From contig NZ_JACXSS010000001.1 of NCBI RefSeq assembly GCF_014850955.1, positions 2,170,001 to 2,234,000 on the forward strand: a DNA stretch of 64,000 nt. Direction: 5' to 3'. Origin of the DNA: Methylomonas albis. Its GTDB lineage: Bacteria > Pseudomonadota > Gammaproteobacteria > Methylococcales > Methylomonadaceae. Shown piece after piece: positions 1 to 8,224 of the stretch; the stretch's first letter is position 1, and every line of letters begins with the position of its first letter. A model generated the notes under the pieces. The model was not told the origin of the DNA, ran no database searches, and worked only from the letters and a program-made list of their open reading frames with translations. The position numbers were made by a program, and so were the translations under genes.

Positions 1-1
1 G

Positions 2-214
2 ACCTGCTGCCTGGATTATGAGGCAGACCGGGTGCGGGTGACGGATTTGTTGCAGATTAAAACGGAGAACGGCTGGCAGCAAACAGTGAGTTCCTACTAT
101 AAAGTCCGTGTCTCTCCAGACGATGTCGCGAAAATCCTTGCCGATTTTGGCTTAAGGGTGACGTTTAACGAAGTCGTCAACCGCATGACGACCATCATAG
201 CGATTAAACCCTAA
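2..214 (+). CDS. C-terminal end of a probable SAM-dependent methyltransferase (partial)
   Basis: The reading frame is open from the first base of the window, so only the last ~70 residues are present. The tail has the shape of the last strands of class I methyltransferases: a segment ending in Y-K-V-R-V-S, then a helix, then a GLRV strand, then a final beta hairpin ending in I-I-A-I-K-P. An internal GTG at 32 is probably not the start, because the frame continues upstream without a stop. The substrate cannot be told. It ends 14 bases before the GFA gene on the same strand. Confidence 0.5.
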   Translation, partial: TCCLDYEADRVRVTDLLQIKTENGWQQTVSSYYKVRVSPDDVAKILADFGLRVTFNEVVNRMTTIIAIKP

Positions 215-228
215 CTTCGAGAGATTGT

Positions 229-630
229 ATGAGCGAATTTAAAGGCGGTTGCATGTGCGGCGCGGTTCAATACGCAGTGAAATCCGAGCCGCGTTTGTCT
301 TTTTTATGCCAATGCAGGCAGTGTCAACGAATCACCGGCACAGGCCATTCGGCCGAATTTGTGGCATTGGCAAAAGACACAATGATTTCAGGAGAGCTGA
401 AATTTTACGAACTGACTGCCGATAGCGGCAATACCGTTACTAGCGGCTTTTGTCCGACTTGCGGCAATCCGGTTTTAAAGAAATCGTCGGGTTATCCGGG
501 CATGCTGTTTTTCCATGCTGCCTCCTTAGACAATCCTGGTTTGTTTAAGCCGCAAACGGTTTTTTGGCACGCAAGCCATCCGCCCTGGGACTTTGTAGAT
601 CCAAGTCTTGAATTAAAAGAACACGTCTAA
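229..630 (+). CDS. GFA (CENP-V/GFA domain) family zinc-binding protein
   Basis: A 133-residue protein of the glutathione-dependent formaldehyde-activating enzyme family, a small zinc-binding fold. The zinc ligands are visible in order: C8-M-C10, then C27-Q-C29-R-Q-C32, then C75-P-T-C78. Family members were proposed to help glutathione react with formaldehyde, but many have no proven activity, so the substrate is not assigned. A formaldehyde link would suit a methylotroph; that is inference. A second, diverged GFA gene lies at 9010. Confidence 0.85.
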   Translation: MSEFKGGCMCGAVQYAVKSEPRLSFLCQCRQCQRITGTGHSAEFVALAKDTMISGELKFYELTADSGNTVTSGFCPTCGNPVLKKSSGYPGMLFFHAASLDNPGLFKPQTVFWHASHPPWDFVDPSLELKEHV

Positions 631-647
631 CTTGAGGAAACACCGAA

Positions 648-1148
648 ATGAGCATGATGAAACGCGCACTCCTGGTCTTTATTGTGTTGGTGTCCTGCGT
701 CGGTTGCGACCAGGTCACCAAGTCGGTAGCCCAATCGTTTTTATCCGAGACCGACGTCTGGTCATTTTGGGGAGATACTGTGCGCTTACAGTTGGCCCAC
801 AACCACGGTGCATTTTTGGGACTGGGTTCCTCATTGCCGGAAACCGTGCGCGACGGCATATTTTCGTTTGGTATCGCCGGGATGTTAATGGCTTTGCTAT
901 TCCTTACGCTGTTTTCAAAATCGGCCTCGCCGGCCTTGATCCTGGCATATGCGCTGTTGTTGGCAGGTGGATTGGGTAATCTGATCGATAGATTGATATA
1001 CAGCGGATATGTGGTGGATTTCATCAACATCGGCATTGGGCCAATCCGCACCGGCGTGTTCAATGTCGCCGATGTGGTGGTGGTCGTTGGCGCGTTGATG
1101 TTGTTTACCGGCATTCCCCGTGCTAACAAACGGCTGCATGAGCAATGA
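648..1148 (+). CDS. lspA: Signal peptidase II (lipoprotein signal peptidase), possibly a second copy
   Basis: A 166-residue integral membrane aspartic protease that removes signal peptides from diacylglyceryl-modified prolipoproteins. Conserved features are D21-x-x-T-K at the end of the first helix, N52-H-G-A-F, G-N111-L-I-D114-R, V-V-D124-F, and F-N139-V-A-D142. The last two motifs hold the catalytic aspartates. It is not beside ileS as in most gammaproteobacteria, so it may be an accessory paralogue. The first helix ends in L-V-S-C, a lipobox-like sequence that is unusual in LspA. Its stop overlaps the next start (ATGA at 1145), suggesting translational coupling with the amidase. Confidence 0.85.
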   Translation: MSMMKRALLVFIVLVSCVGCDQVTKSVAQSFLSETDVWSFWGDTVRLQLAHNHGAFLGLGSSLPETVRDGIFSFGIAGMLMALLFLTLFSKSASPALILAYALLLAGGLGNLIDRLIYSGYVVDFINIGIGPIRTGVFNVADVVVVVGALMLFTGIPRANKRLHEQ

Positions 1149-2641
1149 ATCCGTTCAGCGAATATCCGCAATACGATGCCTTGGGGCTGGCGCAGTTGGT
1201 GCAATCCGGCGAGGTTACGGCTGGGGAATTGCTGAAGGCTGCTCAGGTGCGTTTGGCTGAGTTCAATCCGTTACTGAATGCCGTCGTCACGCCGATGGAT
1301 GAATTGGCGGAATCGCTGGTGAAAAACCTAGGCAATCGTGGACCGTTTACCGGCGTGCCGTTTCTGGTCAAGGATTTGATGCTGCGTTTCGCTGGCGTCA
1401 CTATGTCGAACGGCAGCGTGGCGATGAAGGATTATCGTCCCGCTGCCGATAGCGAAATGGCCGCCCGGCTCAATGCCGCCGGTTTGATTACCTTTGGCAA
1501 GACCAACAACTCCGAGCTAGGCGCATCGGGGCTGGCCAACAACGCCGTGTTCTGTAGCACCTGCAACCCCTGGGATTTAAGCCTCAATTCGGGCGGCTCC
1601 AGCGGCGGTAGCGCCGCTGCTGTGGCCACACGCATCGTGCCTATGGCCTATGCCAGCGACGGCGGTGGATCGATCCGGCTGCCGGCTTCCTATTGCGGCA
1701 TTTTCGGTTTCAAACCGTCCCGAGGCTTGAACCGCTTCGAAGATTTATCGAAGGCGTGGGGCGGGGCTGTGGTCAGCCATGTCTGCACGATCAGCGTCCG
1801 CGACAGCGCCGCCTATCTGGATTGGGTGTCCGGCAACACCGACCAAGCTTACTCCGCGACCAAGCCGCCGCCCCAGTCTTATCTATCTGCCGCCACGCAG
1901 CCAGCGAAACGGCTGAAAATTGCGCTGATCAAGCAAGCGCCTGTCGAAACCTTAATACACCGCGACTGTCTCTCCGCTGCAGCCAAAGCCGCCAAACACT
2001 GCGAAGCACTCGGCCATGTGGTGGAGGAGGCGGTCTGGAATTTCGACGGCCGCGAATTGATGCGCGCCTTTCTAACCGTGATTTTTTACTATACCACGCG
2101 GGATGTCGCCAACATGGCGCAACTGCTGGAGCTGACCGAGCCCGAACTGGCCATCGAGTTGAACACCCGGCTGCTAGCAGCCATCGGCAAAGGCGTGAGC
2201 GACGAACAGCTGCAGCAGGCCTTGGTTGTCTGGCAACGGATCGCCGCACGGTTGGCGGATTTTCATCGCCGCTACGACATTATCCTGACGCCGACGGTAG
2301 CCAAGCCGCCGTTGGCGTCTGACGCCCTCGATCCCAATGTTGTGGAACGATGGCTGATGCTCGGACTGCTGGCAACCGGATTGGCCGACAAGCTATTCTC
2401 CGACCGCTTGCTGGATGCGATCATCAGCAAAGCCGTGCAGCAAACGCCGTTCACGCCGCTTGCCAACATCACCGGCCAACCGGCCATGTCGGTGCCGCTG
2501 TATTGGAGCGGCGACGGCTTGCCGCACGGCGCGCAGTTCATGGCCGCCGCCGGTCACGACCGGCTATTGTTGCAACTGGCCGCCCAGCTTGAACAGATCG
2601 AGCCTTGGAAACACAGGATACCGCCGTTATGCCATCCGTAA
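1145..2641 (+). CDS. Amidase, amidase-signature family
   Basis: A 498-residue enzyme that hydrolyses amide bonds; the substrate is unknown. The Ser-cisSer-Lys triad is readable: K76 in F-L-V-K-D-L, the cis-Ser in the glycine/serine-rich loop around 150-155 (GGSSGG), and nucleophile S176 in D-G-G-G-S-I-R-L-P. Length is normal for the family. The start overlaps the lspA stop by four bases, and its own 3' end overlaps the next hydrolase start. A GatA role is unlikely because no gatB or gatC is nearby. Confidence 0.85.
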   Translation: MNPFSEYPQYDALGLAQLVQSGEVTAGELLKAAQVRLAEFNPLLNAVVTPMDELAESLVKNLGNRGPFTGVPFLVKDLMLRFAGVTMSNGSVAMKDYRPAADSEMAARLNAAGLITFGKTNNSELGASGLANNAVFCSTCNPWDLSLNSGGSSGGSAAAVATRIVPMAYASDGGGSIRLPASYCGIFGFKPSRGLNRFEDLSKAWGGAVVSHVCTISVRDSAAYLDWVSGNTDQAYSATKPPPQSYLSAATQPAKRLKIALIKQAPVETLIHRDCLSAAAKAAKHCEALGHVVEEAVWNFDGRELMRAFLTVIFYYTTRDVANMAQLLELTEPELAIELNTRLLAAIGKGVSDEQLQQALVVWQRIAARLADFHRRYDIILTPTVAKPPLASDALDPNVVERWLMLGLLATGLADKLFSDRLLDAIISKAVQQTPFTPLANITGQPAMSVPLYWSGDGLPHGAQFMAAAGHDRLLLQLAAQLEQIEPWKHRIPPLCHP

Positions 2642-3453
2642 AATTCAGCCAATTCGGCGCCGCCGACGGCCAGCCGGTGATTTATTTCCACGGCACGCCG
2701 GGTTCGCCGGACGAATGCGAAATTTTTGATCATCTTGCCAAACAACATCGGCTTACCATCATTTGTTACGACCGCTCGACCATAGCCCCTCGCTTGCAAG
2801 GCGATGCTTACTATCAATGCATTGCCGATGAGATTGCCAAGAAGGTTGGCGATAAACCCGTCGATTTTATCGGCTTTTCAATCGGCGCTTTCATTGCCTT
2901 GCAAGTTTGCCGGGCAATGAACGGCAAAGGGCGCAGTTTGCATTTGGTTTCCGCCGCTGCGCCGCCGGATGCCGGCAACTTTATCGACGCGGCGGCGGGA
3001 AAAGCCGTTTTCCGGCTGGCTCAAAATCATCGCTCCGCATTTCTGTGGTTGGCTCGGATGCAAGGGTGGCTGGCGAATAGATTTCCCCGCCTATTGTTGC
3101 GAATGTTATTTTCCAGCGCGTCCGGCGAAGACCAAGTGTTGCTGGCCGATCAGGCATTTCGGACCACCATGACCCGAACGCTCAAAACTTGTTTCAAGAG
3201 CGATACGCTAGGTTACGCTCGCGACGTCATTGCCTACGTGCAGCCCTGGAAAGCGGCGCTGGCCGATATCAACGTCGATACTCAGATCTGGCACGGCGCG
3301 GAAGACAATTGGTCGCCGCTTCCCATGGCGGATTATTTGGCATCGGCGTTACCGGGCTGTTCGAAAATCACGGTACTGGACGGACTTTCCCATTATTCTT
3401 GTCTGTATCGAACCGCACAGGCGATCTGTCGATCAATCGAAACCCTAAATTAA
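2629..3453 (+). CDS. Alpha/beta hydrolase
   Basis: A 274-residue alpha/beta-hydrolase-fold protein. The oxyanion motif H-G-T-P-G-S is near residue 21, the nucleophile elbow G-F-S84-I-G near 82-86, a probable acid in H-G-A-E-D-N-W, and a C-terminal catalytic His in G-L-S-H-Y. I chose the ATG at 2629 rather than an upstream in-frame TTG at 2605, because homologous sequence begins just after it. It overlaps the amidase end by 13 bases, so the two are probably co-transcribed. The substrate cannot be inferred. Confidence 0.8.
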   Translation: MPSVKFSQFGAADGQPVIYFHGTPGSPDECEIFDHLAKQHRLTIICYDRSTIAPRLQGDAYYQCIADEIAKKVGDKPVDFIGFSIGAFIALQVCRAMNGKGRSLHLVSAAAPPDAGNFIDAAAGKAVFRLAQNHRSAFLWLARMQGWLANRFPRLLLRMLFSSASGEDQVLLADQAFRTTMTRTLKTCFKSDTLGYARDVIAYVQPWKAALADINVDTQIWHGAEDNWSPLPMADYLASALPGCSKITVLDGLSHYSCLYRTAQAICRSIETLN

Positions 3454-3472
3454 CCAAGAAACTGACCCAGCC

Positions 3473-4162
3473 ATGACTTTATCAATCGCCTTGCTCGGCG
3501 AATATACGCCGACATTTCCACCGCATCTGGCGACCAATGCCGCCATCGAGCATGTCAAAGCGGCTTCCGGTTTGGATATTAACGCCGACTGGATTTCAAC
3601 TGAAGACATCGACCAAACCCTGTTCGAACGTTACGCCGGCATCTGGGTGGCGCCCGGCAGCCCGTACCGGAATCTGGACAAAACCCTGGCGGCGATTCGT
3701 TACGCCCGTGAAAACGGCATTCCATGCTTTGGCACTTGCGGCGGTTTTCAACACATGATTTTGGAATACGCCCGCAATGTGCTGGGATTTAAAGACGCGC
3801 AGCATGCCGAGTACGATCCCTATGCCTCCGATCTTTTCATTTCGAAGCTGGCTTGTTCTCTGGCTGGGCGGCAGTTGCCGCTGACTTTCGAACCCGGCTC
3901 GCGCGTCGCCGACATCTACGGTGCGTTGACCGCAACCGAACAGTATTACTGCAATTTCGGCATCAACCCGGAATTTATTGAGGTATTGAAACAAGGCCCG
4001 TTGCGTATCACCGCCGCCGATGCCGAAGGCGAAATTCGGGTCATCGAATGGCCGGATCATCCCTTTTTCATCGGTACGCTGTTCGTGCCGCAAGCCCGAT
4101 CCACGCCGGAGCAGCCGCATCCTTTGGTTGAGGCTTTTTTAAGAGCCGTGGCAAAACTATGA
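3473..4162 (+). CDS. Class I glutamine amidotransferase-like protein (CTP synthase C-terminal-related family)
   Basis: A 229-residue stand-alone homologue of the CTP synthase glutaminase domain. The nucleophile elbow G-T-C89-G-G-F-Q-H is intact, and the end resembles CTP synthase (H-P-F-F-I-G-T, later P-H-P-L). The catalytic His-Pro-Glu expected after H-P-F-F is replaced by V-P-Q, so glutamine hydrolysis is doubtful. Some members of this uncharacterised family are annotated as selenoproteins; here the position is an ordinary Cys codon. The stop overlaps the next start by four bases. Confidence 0.75.
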   Translation: MTLSIALLGEYTPTFPPHLATNAAIEHVKAASGLDINADWISTEDIDQTLFERYAGIWVAPGSPYRNLDKTLAAIRYARENGIPCFGTCGGFQHMILEYARNVLGFKDAQHAEYDPYASDLFISKLACSLAGRQLPLTFEPGSRVADIYGALTATEQYYCNFGINPEFIEVLKQGPLRITAADAEGEIRVIEWPDHPFFIGTLFVPQARSTPEQPHPLVEAFLRAVAKL

Positions 4163-4449
4163 ATGCTTATCTCATTTTGGATCTAACGGTTCATGATTTC
4201 GATCGATTCCAAGAATACATCTTGAAAATACCGGCATTGATAGAAAAACATGCCGGAAGGTACGTGGTTCGAGGCGAACAGCCTACCGTGATTGAGGGTG
4301 ATTGGCAGCCTGAACGGGTCGTTGTCATCGAGTTTCCATCACGAGAACAAGCGAATGGCTTTCTTCAAGACCCCGAAGCGCAAGCGCTATTTTTATTACG
4401 CCATCAAACGACCACCAGTAAACTCGTTTTAGTGGATGGATGTTTGTAA
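4159..4449 (+). CDS. DUF1330 family protein
   Basis: A 96-residue protein with the ferredoxin-like dimeric alpha/beta-barrel pattern of DUF1330. It begins with a strand (Y-L-I-L-D-L), has G-R-Y-V-V-R-G in the middle, then the E-R-V-V-V-I-E-F-P strand and a helix with D-P-E-A-Q. The function of the family is unknown. The start overlaps the amidotransferase-like gene (ATGA), so the two are probably translated together. Confidence 0.75.
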   Translation: MNAYLILDLTVHDFDRFQEYILKIPALIEKHAGRYVVRGEQPTVIEGDWQPERVVVIEFPSREQANGFLQDPEAQALFLLRHQTTTSKLVLVDGCL

Positions 4450-4490
4450 CGCACCAGTAAAGCCCAACATAACAACGGTTAGATTATCAA

Positions 4491-4880
4491 ATGGCACAAA
4501 TCAAAATCTACGGAATTAAAGACCATCTCAATCCCATCAAGCGGCAATTGTCCGATGTGATTCATGACTGCGTGGTGGAAGCCTTGCAGTTTCCGCAAGA
4601 CAAGAGGGCGCACAGATTCTTTCCGCTGGAAAAAGACGACCTGTTCGCACCCATCGGCAGGACCGACGCCTATACAATCATCGAGATCAGCATGATCACG
4701 GGGCGGGAAGTCGCCACCAAGAAAAAACTCATTCGTTTACTGTTCGACCGCATTCAGGAAAAAATCGGCATCGCCCACCAGGACATCGAAATTTGTATCT
4801 ATGAAAGTTCCGCCTGCAATTGGGGATTCCGCGGCATGCACGGCGACGAAGTGGTCTTGAATTACAAAATCAATGTCTAG
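4491..4880 (+). CDS. Tautomerase-superfamily protein lacking the N-terminal proline
   Basis: A 129-residue protein of the tautomerase (4-oxalocrotonate tautomerase) superfamily, in the longer ~130-residue group. Supported by the first strand I-K-I-Y-G, the helix with K-K-L-I-R-L-L-F-D-R, and the C-terminal segment with N-W-G-F-R-G. The superfamily uses Pro1 as catalytic base after Met removal; here the second codon is Ala (M-A-Q). The chemistry is therefore likely changed or absent. The gene at 9805 is a paralogue with the same C-terminal N-W-G-I-R-G motif that keeps Met-Pro. Confidence 0.75.
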   Translation: MAQIKIYGIKDHLNPIKRQLSDVIHDCVVEALQFPQDKRAHRFFPLEKDDLFAPIGRTDAYTIIEISMITGREVATKKKLIRLLFDRIQEKIGIAHQDIEICIYESSACNWGFRGMHGDEVVLNYKINV

Positions 4881-4909
4881 CGGCATCAGCATTTAAACGG
4901 CAAGCATCA

Positions 4910-5542
4910 ATGTATATCCCCAAACATTTCGACGAACCCAGAATCGAGGTTATGCAAGCCTTGATGCGCGACTATCCGCTGACGACCTTGGTTACCTTGT
5001 CCGCCAGCGGCCTGAACGCCAACCACATTCCGCTGCATTGGGTGGAGGAGGACGGTTCGTCTTACGGCGGCTTGCGGGGCCACATCGCCCGCTCGAATCC
5101 GCTATGGACGGACTTTGATCCGCAAACCGAAGTACTGGCGGTGTTTCAAGCCGAAAATGCTTACATCTCGCCGTCCTGGTATGCGAGCAAACCGCAAACC
5201 GGCAAGGTGGTGCCCACCTGGAACTACGCCGCCGTGCATGCTTACGGCAAGCTACGGATTATCGACGACCCGGCCTGGATTCGCCGGCAATTGCAGGCCA
5301 TGACGGATGAGTTCGAAGCCGGTTTCCCAGAACCTTGGTCGGTAGCGGACGCGCCGGCTGATTTTACCGAACGCTTGCTCACGCAGATTGTCGGTATCGA
5401 AATTAGCGTAACTCGGCTGCAAGGCAAGTGGAAAGTTAGCCAAAACCAGCCGCCGGAAAACCGCAGCTGCGTGATCGAAGCGTTGCGCGAATCGGGCCAG
5501 CAGGCTATGGCCGATTTGGTGGCTGATGCTGCTAAACACTAA
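4910..5542 (+). CDS. PaiB-type FMN-binding negative transcriptional regulator
   Basis: A 210-residue protein of the PaiB family, a flavin-reductase-like split-barrel protein. Recognisable by the start M-Y-I-P-K-H-F, the H-I-P-L-H-W strand, and the central S-P-S-W-Y-x-S-K and V-P-T-W-N-Y motifs. The frame is open upstream to 4820, but the family begins exactly at the ATG at 4910. In Bacillus, PaiB works with a GNAT protein, PaiA; here a GNAT acetyltransferase follows 24 bases downstream, a similar pairing. Regulatory targets are unknown. Confidence 0.85.
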   Translation: MYIPKHFDEPRIEVMQALMRDYPLTTLVTLSASGLNANHIPLHWVEEDGSSYGGLRGHIARSNPLWTDFDPQTEVLAVFQAENAYISPSWYASKPQTGKVVPTWNYAAVHAYGKLRIIDDPAWIRRQLQAMTDEFEAGFPEPWSVADAPADFTERLLTQIVGIEISVTRLQGKWKVSQNQPPENRSCVIEALRESGQQAMADLVADAAKH

Positions 5543-5566
5543 CGCCAACTATTGATGGAGGCCGTC

Positions 5567-6040
5567 ATGAAGCCATTTTCCGTTCGCCAAGCCACGCTGT
5601 CCGACCTGGATGCACTCGTTCCGTTATTCGACGCTTACCGCCGGTTTTACGGTAAATCTAGCGATCCGCATGCGGCGAAATCGTTTTTGCGGGATCGATT
5701 CGAACACGGCGAATCGGTATTGTTCCTGGCCGAGCAGGACAATAGAGCCACCGGCTTTGTTCAGCTTTACCCCAGCTTTTCGTCCGTCTCGCTGGCTCGA
5801 ACCTACATTCTCAACGATCTATTTGTCGATGCCGGATTTCGTAGACAAGGTATTGCCGGTCGGCTCATGGCTGCGGCAGTCGAATATGCAGCCGCCTTAG
5901 GGGCAGTCCGCCTGAGCTTGTCGACGGCAGTAATCAACACCGAGGCACAGGCACTTTATCGAAGAACCGGTTGGACGCGTGACGAACAGTTTTATGTCTA
6001 TCATTTGCCGATACCGGCCATTGAACCTTTAAACGACTAA
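5567..6040 (+). CDS. GNAT family N-acetyltransferase
   Basis: A 157-residue acetyl-CoA-dependent N-acetyltransferase. It has the R-Q-A-T-x-x-D-L-D N-terminal helix, motif A with R-R-Q-G-I-A-G-R-L (acetyl-CoA pyrophosphate loop), and the C-terminal N-T-E-A-Q-A-L-Y-R-R-T-G-W motif B. The start at 5567 is set by GGAGG at 5557-5561, five bases upstream; a TTG at 5552 is in frame but has no ribosome site. It follows paiB closely and may share its transcript. Substrate unknown. Confidence 0.85.
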   Translation: MKPFSVRQATLSDLDALVPLFDAYRRFYGKSSDPHAAKSFLRDRFEHGESVLFLAEQDNRATGFVQLYPSFSSVSLARTYILNDLFVDAGFRRQGIAGRLMAAAVEYAAALGAVRLSLSTAVINTEAQALYRRTGWTRDEQFYVYHLPIPAIEPLND

Positions 6041-6206
6041 GTCGGGAATGGTTTATATGATGGATTTGGTTTGAATCGGGAAATTTTTATCGTGGTCAGT
6101 TGCTGGCAAGGTCCCTTCAACGATTCATTGATGCGGACTGGTACAGAATTAGCCGGGATGCTGGTTAATGTTGTTCCTTACACTTATTAGGTAGGAGAAG
6201 AGTTCT

Positions 6207-6362
6207 ATGAAACATCACATCATCACCGCAACGATTTTAGTGTTGGCTGTGGCGTGTTATCTGGCCGGTTATTCCGGTATCGGTAACGCCGCTTTCATCG
6301 TTGGTGCAGGCTTCGAGACGTGGTTTTGGATTCGGCTGTTGATCAAACGTCCGTCCGCTTAA
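6207..6362 (+). CDS. Small membrane protein, 51 aa (copy A of a paralogous pair)
   Basis: A short gene of 51 codons. The N-terminus is M-K-H-H-I-I-T-A-T-I, followed by a hydrophobic helix (L-V-L-A-V-A-C-Y-L-A-G-Y), a G-I-G-N turn and a second hydrophobic stretch ending W-F-W-I-R-L-L-I-K-R-P-S-A. An AGGAGAAG site at 6193-6200 lies upstream. The gene at 9519 encodes a close paralogue with the same layout, which argues that both are real. Two short transmembrane segments are likely; function unknown. Confidence 0.65.
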   Translation: MKHHIITATILVLAVACYLAGYSGIGNAAFIVGAGFETWFWIRLLIKRPSA

Positions 6363-6456
6363 AGCTGCTTCATGTTGGACGCTGATTGACAGACGGATAG
6401 TTGACCGGTCGGCACCAGCTGAAGTGCCTCTTACTAATTGCTAAAACAGAGCCCCG

Positions 6457-7062
6457 ATGCATCACTCAAACGAAACCTTAAGCCAGGAACTGGTGGCGAT
6501 GGCAAAAAACGACCTGTCGGTACGCGAGGCGTTGGTCGCCGATGGCTCGCTGGGCCGAGCTCTCTACCATCCGCGCATGGAAGCCGTACATATCGGTAAT
6601 GCCGCTCGTCTTGCGGACATTATCGAAGAATATGGTTGGCCCGGAAACCATCTTGTCGGCGAGGAGGGGGCGTGGGCCGCTTGGTTGATCGCGCAACATG
6701 CCATCGGCAATCCGCCATTGATGCGGCATTGCCTGACTTTGCTGAAGCAAGCCGCCGCCAGCAACGACGTGATGCCTTGGCAAGCGGCGTTTCTGGAAGA
6801 CCGTATTCGCATGTACGAAGGAAAGCCGCAAATTTACGGAACCCAATTTCAACCGAGTCAAAACGGGCAACTCGAACCTTATCCGATTGAGCATCCGGAA
6901 TCCGTCAACGATAGACGGCTTGCGGTCGGCTTGAATACCCTCGAGGAACGAACCGCCGACTTAACCGCGCAAAGCGCTCGCGAGAATATGCCGACACCGC
7001 CCGATTTGGATCAGCAATATCAAACATGGCTTTATTCCGTGGGCTGGAGGATCGCAAGTTGA
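6457..7062 (+). CDS. DUF6624 family protein
   Basis: A 201-residue soluble protein. Signature motifs of DUF6624 are visible: Y-G-W-P-G-x-x-L-V-G-E-E-G-A-W-A-A-W near residues 58-77, then I-A-Q-H-A, then E-D-R-I-R-M-Y-E-G-K-P-Q-I-Y-G-T-Q near 119-133. The biochemical function of the family is not known. It is followed by an alpha/beta hydrolase starting 35 bases beyond its stop. Confidence 0.75.
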   Translation: MHHSNETLSQELVAMAKNDLSVREALVADGSLGRALYHPRMEAVHIGNAARLADIIEEYGWPGNHLVGEEGAWAAWLIAQHAIGNPPLMRHCLTLLKQAAASNDVMPWQAAFLEDRIRMYEGKPQIYGTQFQPSQNGQLEPYPIEHPESVNDRRLAVGLNTLEERTADLTAQSARENMPTPPDLDQQYQTWLYSVGWRIAS

Positions 7063-7097
7063 AACCCAGCAACCGGCTTGGGCATTGTTCGCATGGC

Positions 7098-8201
7098 ATG
7101 AACCATCCAACTTTTCGGCGGTGTTTACGCTACTGTTTTTTCGGCTCGGCCATCGTCAGTCTCACCGCACTTGCGGGAGCCGTTTACCAAACCGGAACAA
7201 CCGTAGCCGACCTGGCCGCATTCCCACCGCCAGGGCAGATGATTGCGGTCAACGGCTTGAATCTCCATCTTTACTGCCTGGGTTCCGGTTCGCCAACGTT
7301 GATTCTCGAAGCGGGCCTAGGCGAAAACGTGTTGAGCTGGTATCCGGTTCACGCCAAGCTTGCCCAGACTATGCGCGTTTGCGCCTACGACCGCCCAGGC
7401 CTGGGCTGGAGCGACCCCGTCGACGCCGCCATCCAGCCGGAAGAAGTGGCTGAAAACCTGAAGGCCTTATTGCACAACGGCGGCATTGCGCCACCGTTTG
7501 TGCTGATCGGCCATTCGCGGGGCGGAATTTACGTGCGTGCTTTCTATCACCGGTTTCCCGAGCAGACGCAAGGTATCGTCCTCGTGGATTCGACGCATGA
7601 ACAAAGCCCCATGCATCAGTATCCCTACGCCGTCTGGGATTATCGGAAACAAGCCCTGCAAATTGCAATTGCGGAACCGTTGTCGCGGCTTGGTATCGTC
7701 AGGCTGCTGGGCATCGTAGACGCTGACCGCAGGCCATCTCCGCTACCGGCTGAAATCCTGGCCGCGAAAACCGCAATACAAAACCGCACCGATACCGCTC
7801 ATGCGGTGGTCAATGAAATTGCCGTGATGCGCCAAGGGCTCGATCCAGCGACTCCGCCGCCAGGCAGTTTAAGCAATCTCCCGTTATTGGTTCTAACCGC
7901 CGGCAACCTGGTGAATTTGGCTATAGTCGCGCGCGAAGCGGTGAGATCGGGCAAAGATGTCGAAACGGAAAAGGCGCTTGCCGAAATTCAACAGGCCGAA
8001 CAAGATGACTTGGCCCGACTGTCCAGCCATTCGCGGCATATCATCGTCAGCAACAGCGGCCATTTCATCATGCAGGATCGAGCCGATGAATTTGTCGGCG
8101 TGGTGCGCGAATTCGTGAAAGCGTTCAATTTGACATCGGGTAGCAACCGCCAACACCATTCTTCCGCCGGGCTTATACCGACCGGCAAAATAGATGGTTA
8201 A
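7098..8201 (+). CDS. Membrane-anchored alpha/beta hydrolase
   Basis: A 367-residue alpha/beta hydrolase. An N-terminal hydrophobic segment at about residues 13-31 suggests a signal anchor. The oxyanion region is G-L-G-E-N near 73-77, the nucleophile elbow is G-H-S140-R-G-G, and the likely catalytic His is in N-S-G-H-F-I-M near the C-terminus. I start at the ATG at 7098; the frame is open to 7026, but the upstream part overlaps DUF6624 and is not needed for the fold. Substrate unknown. Confidence 0.8.
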   Translation: MNHPTFRRCLRYCFFGSAIVSLTALAGAVYQTGTTVADLAAFPPPGQMIAVNGLNLHLYCLGSGSPTLILEAGLGENVLSWYPVHAKLAQTMRVCAYDRPGLGWSDPVDAAIQPEEVAENLKALLHNGGIAPPFVLIGHSRGGIYVRAFYHRFPEQTQGIVLVDSTHEQSPMHQYPYAVWDYRKQALQIAIAEPLSRLGIVRLLGIVDADRRPSPLPAEILAAKTAIQNRTDTAHAVVNEIAVMRQGLDPATPPPGSLSNLPLLVLTAGNLVNLAIVAREAVRSGKDVETEKALAEIQQAEQDDLARLSSHSRHIIVSNSGHFIMQDRADEFVGVVREFVKAFNLTSGSNRQHHSSAGLIPTGKIDG

Positions 8202-8224
8202 CAAACCAAGGAGAGCTATCGCTC

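Noticed and set aside
545-1204. Minus-strand ORF of 219 codons across lspA
   Set aside because: Opposite to lspA with its intact catalytic motifs; composition of a shadow frame.
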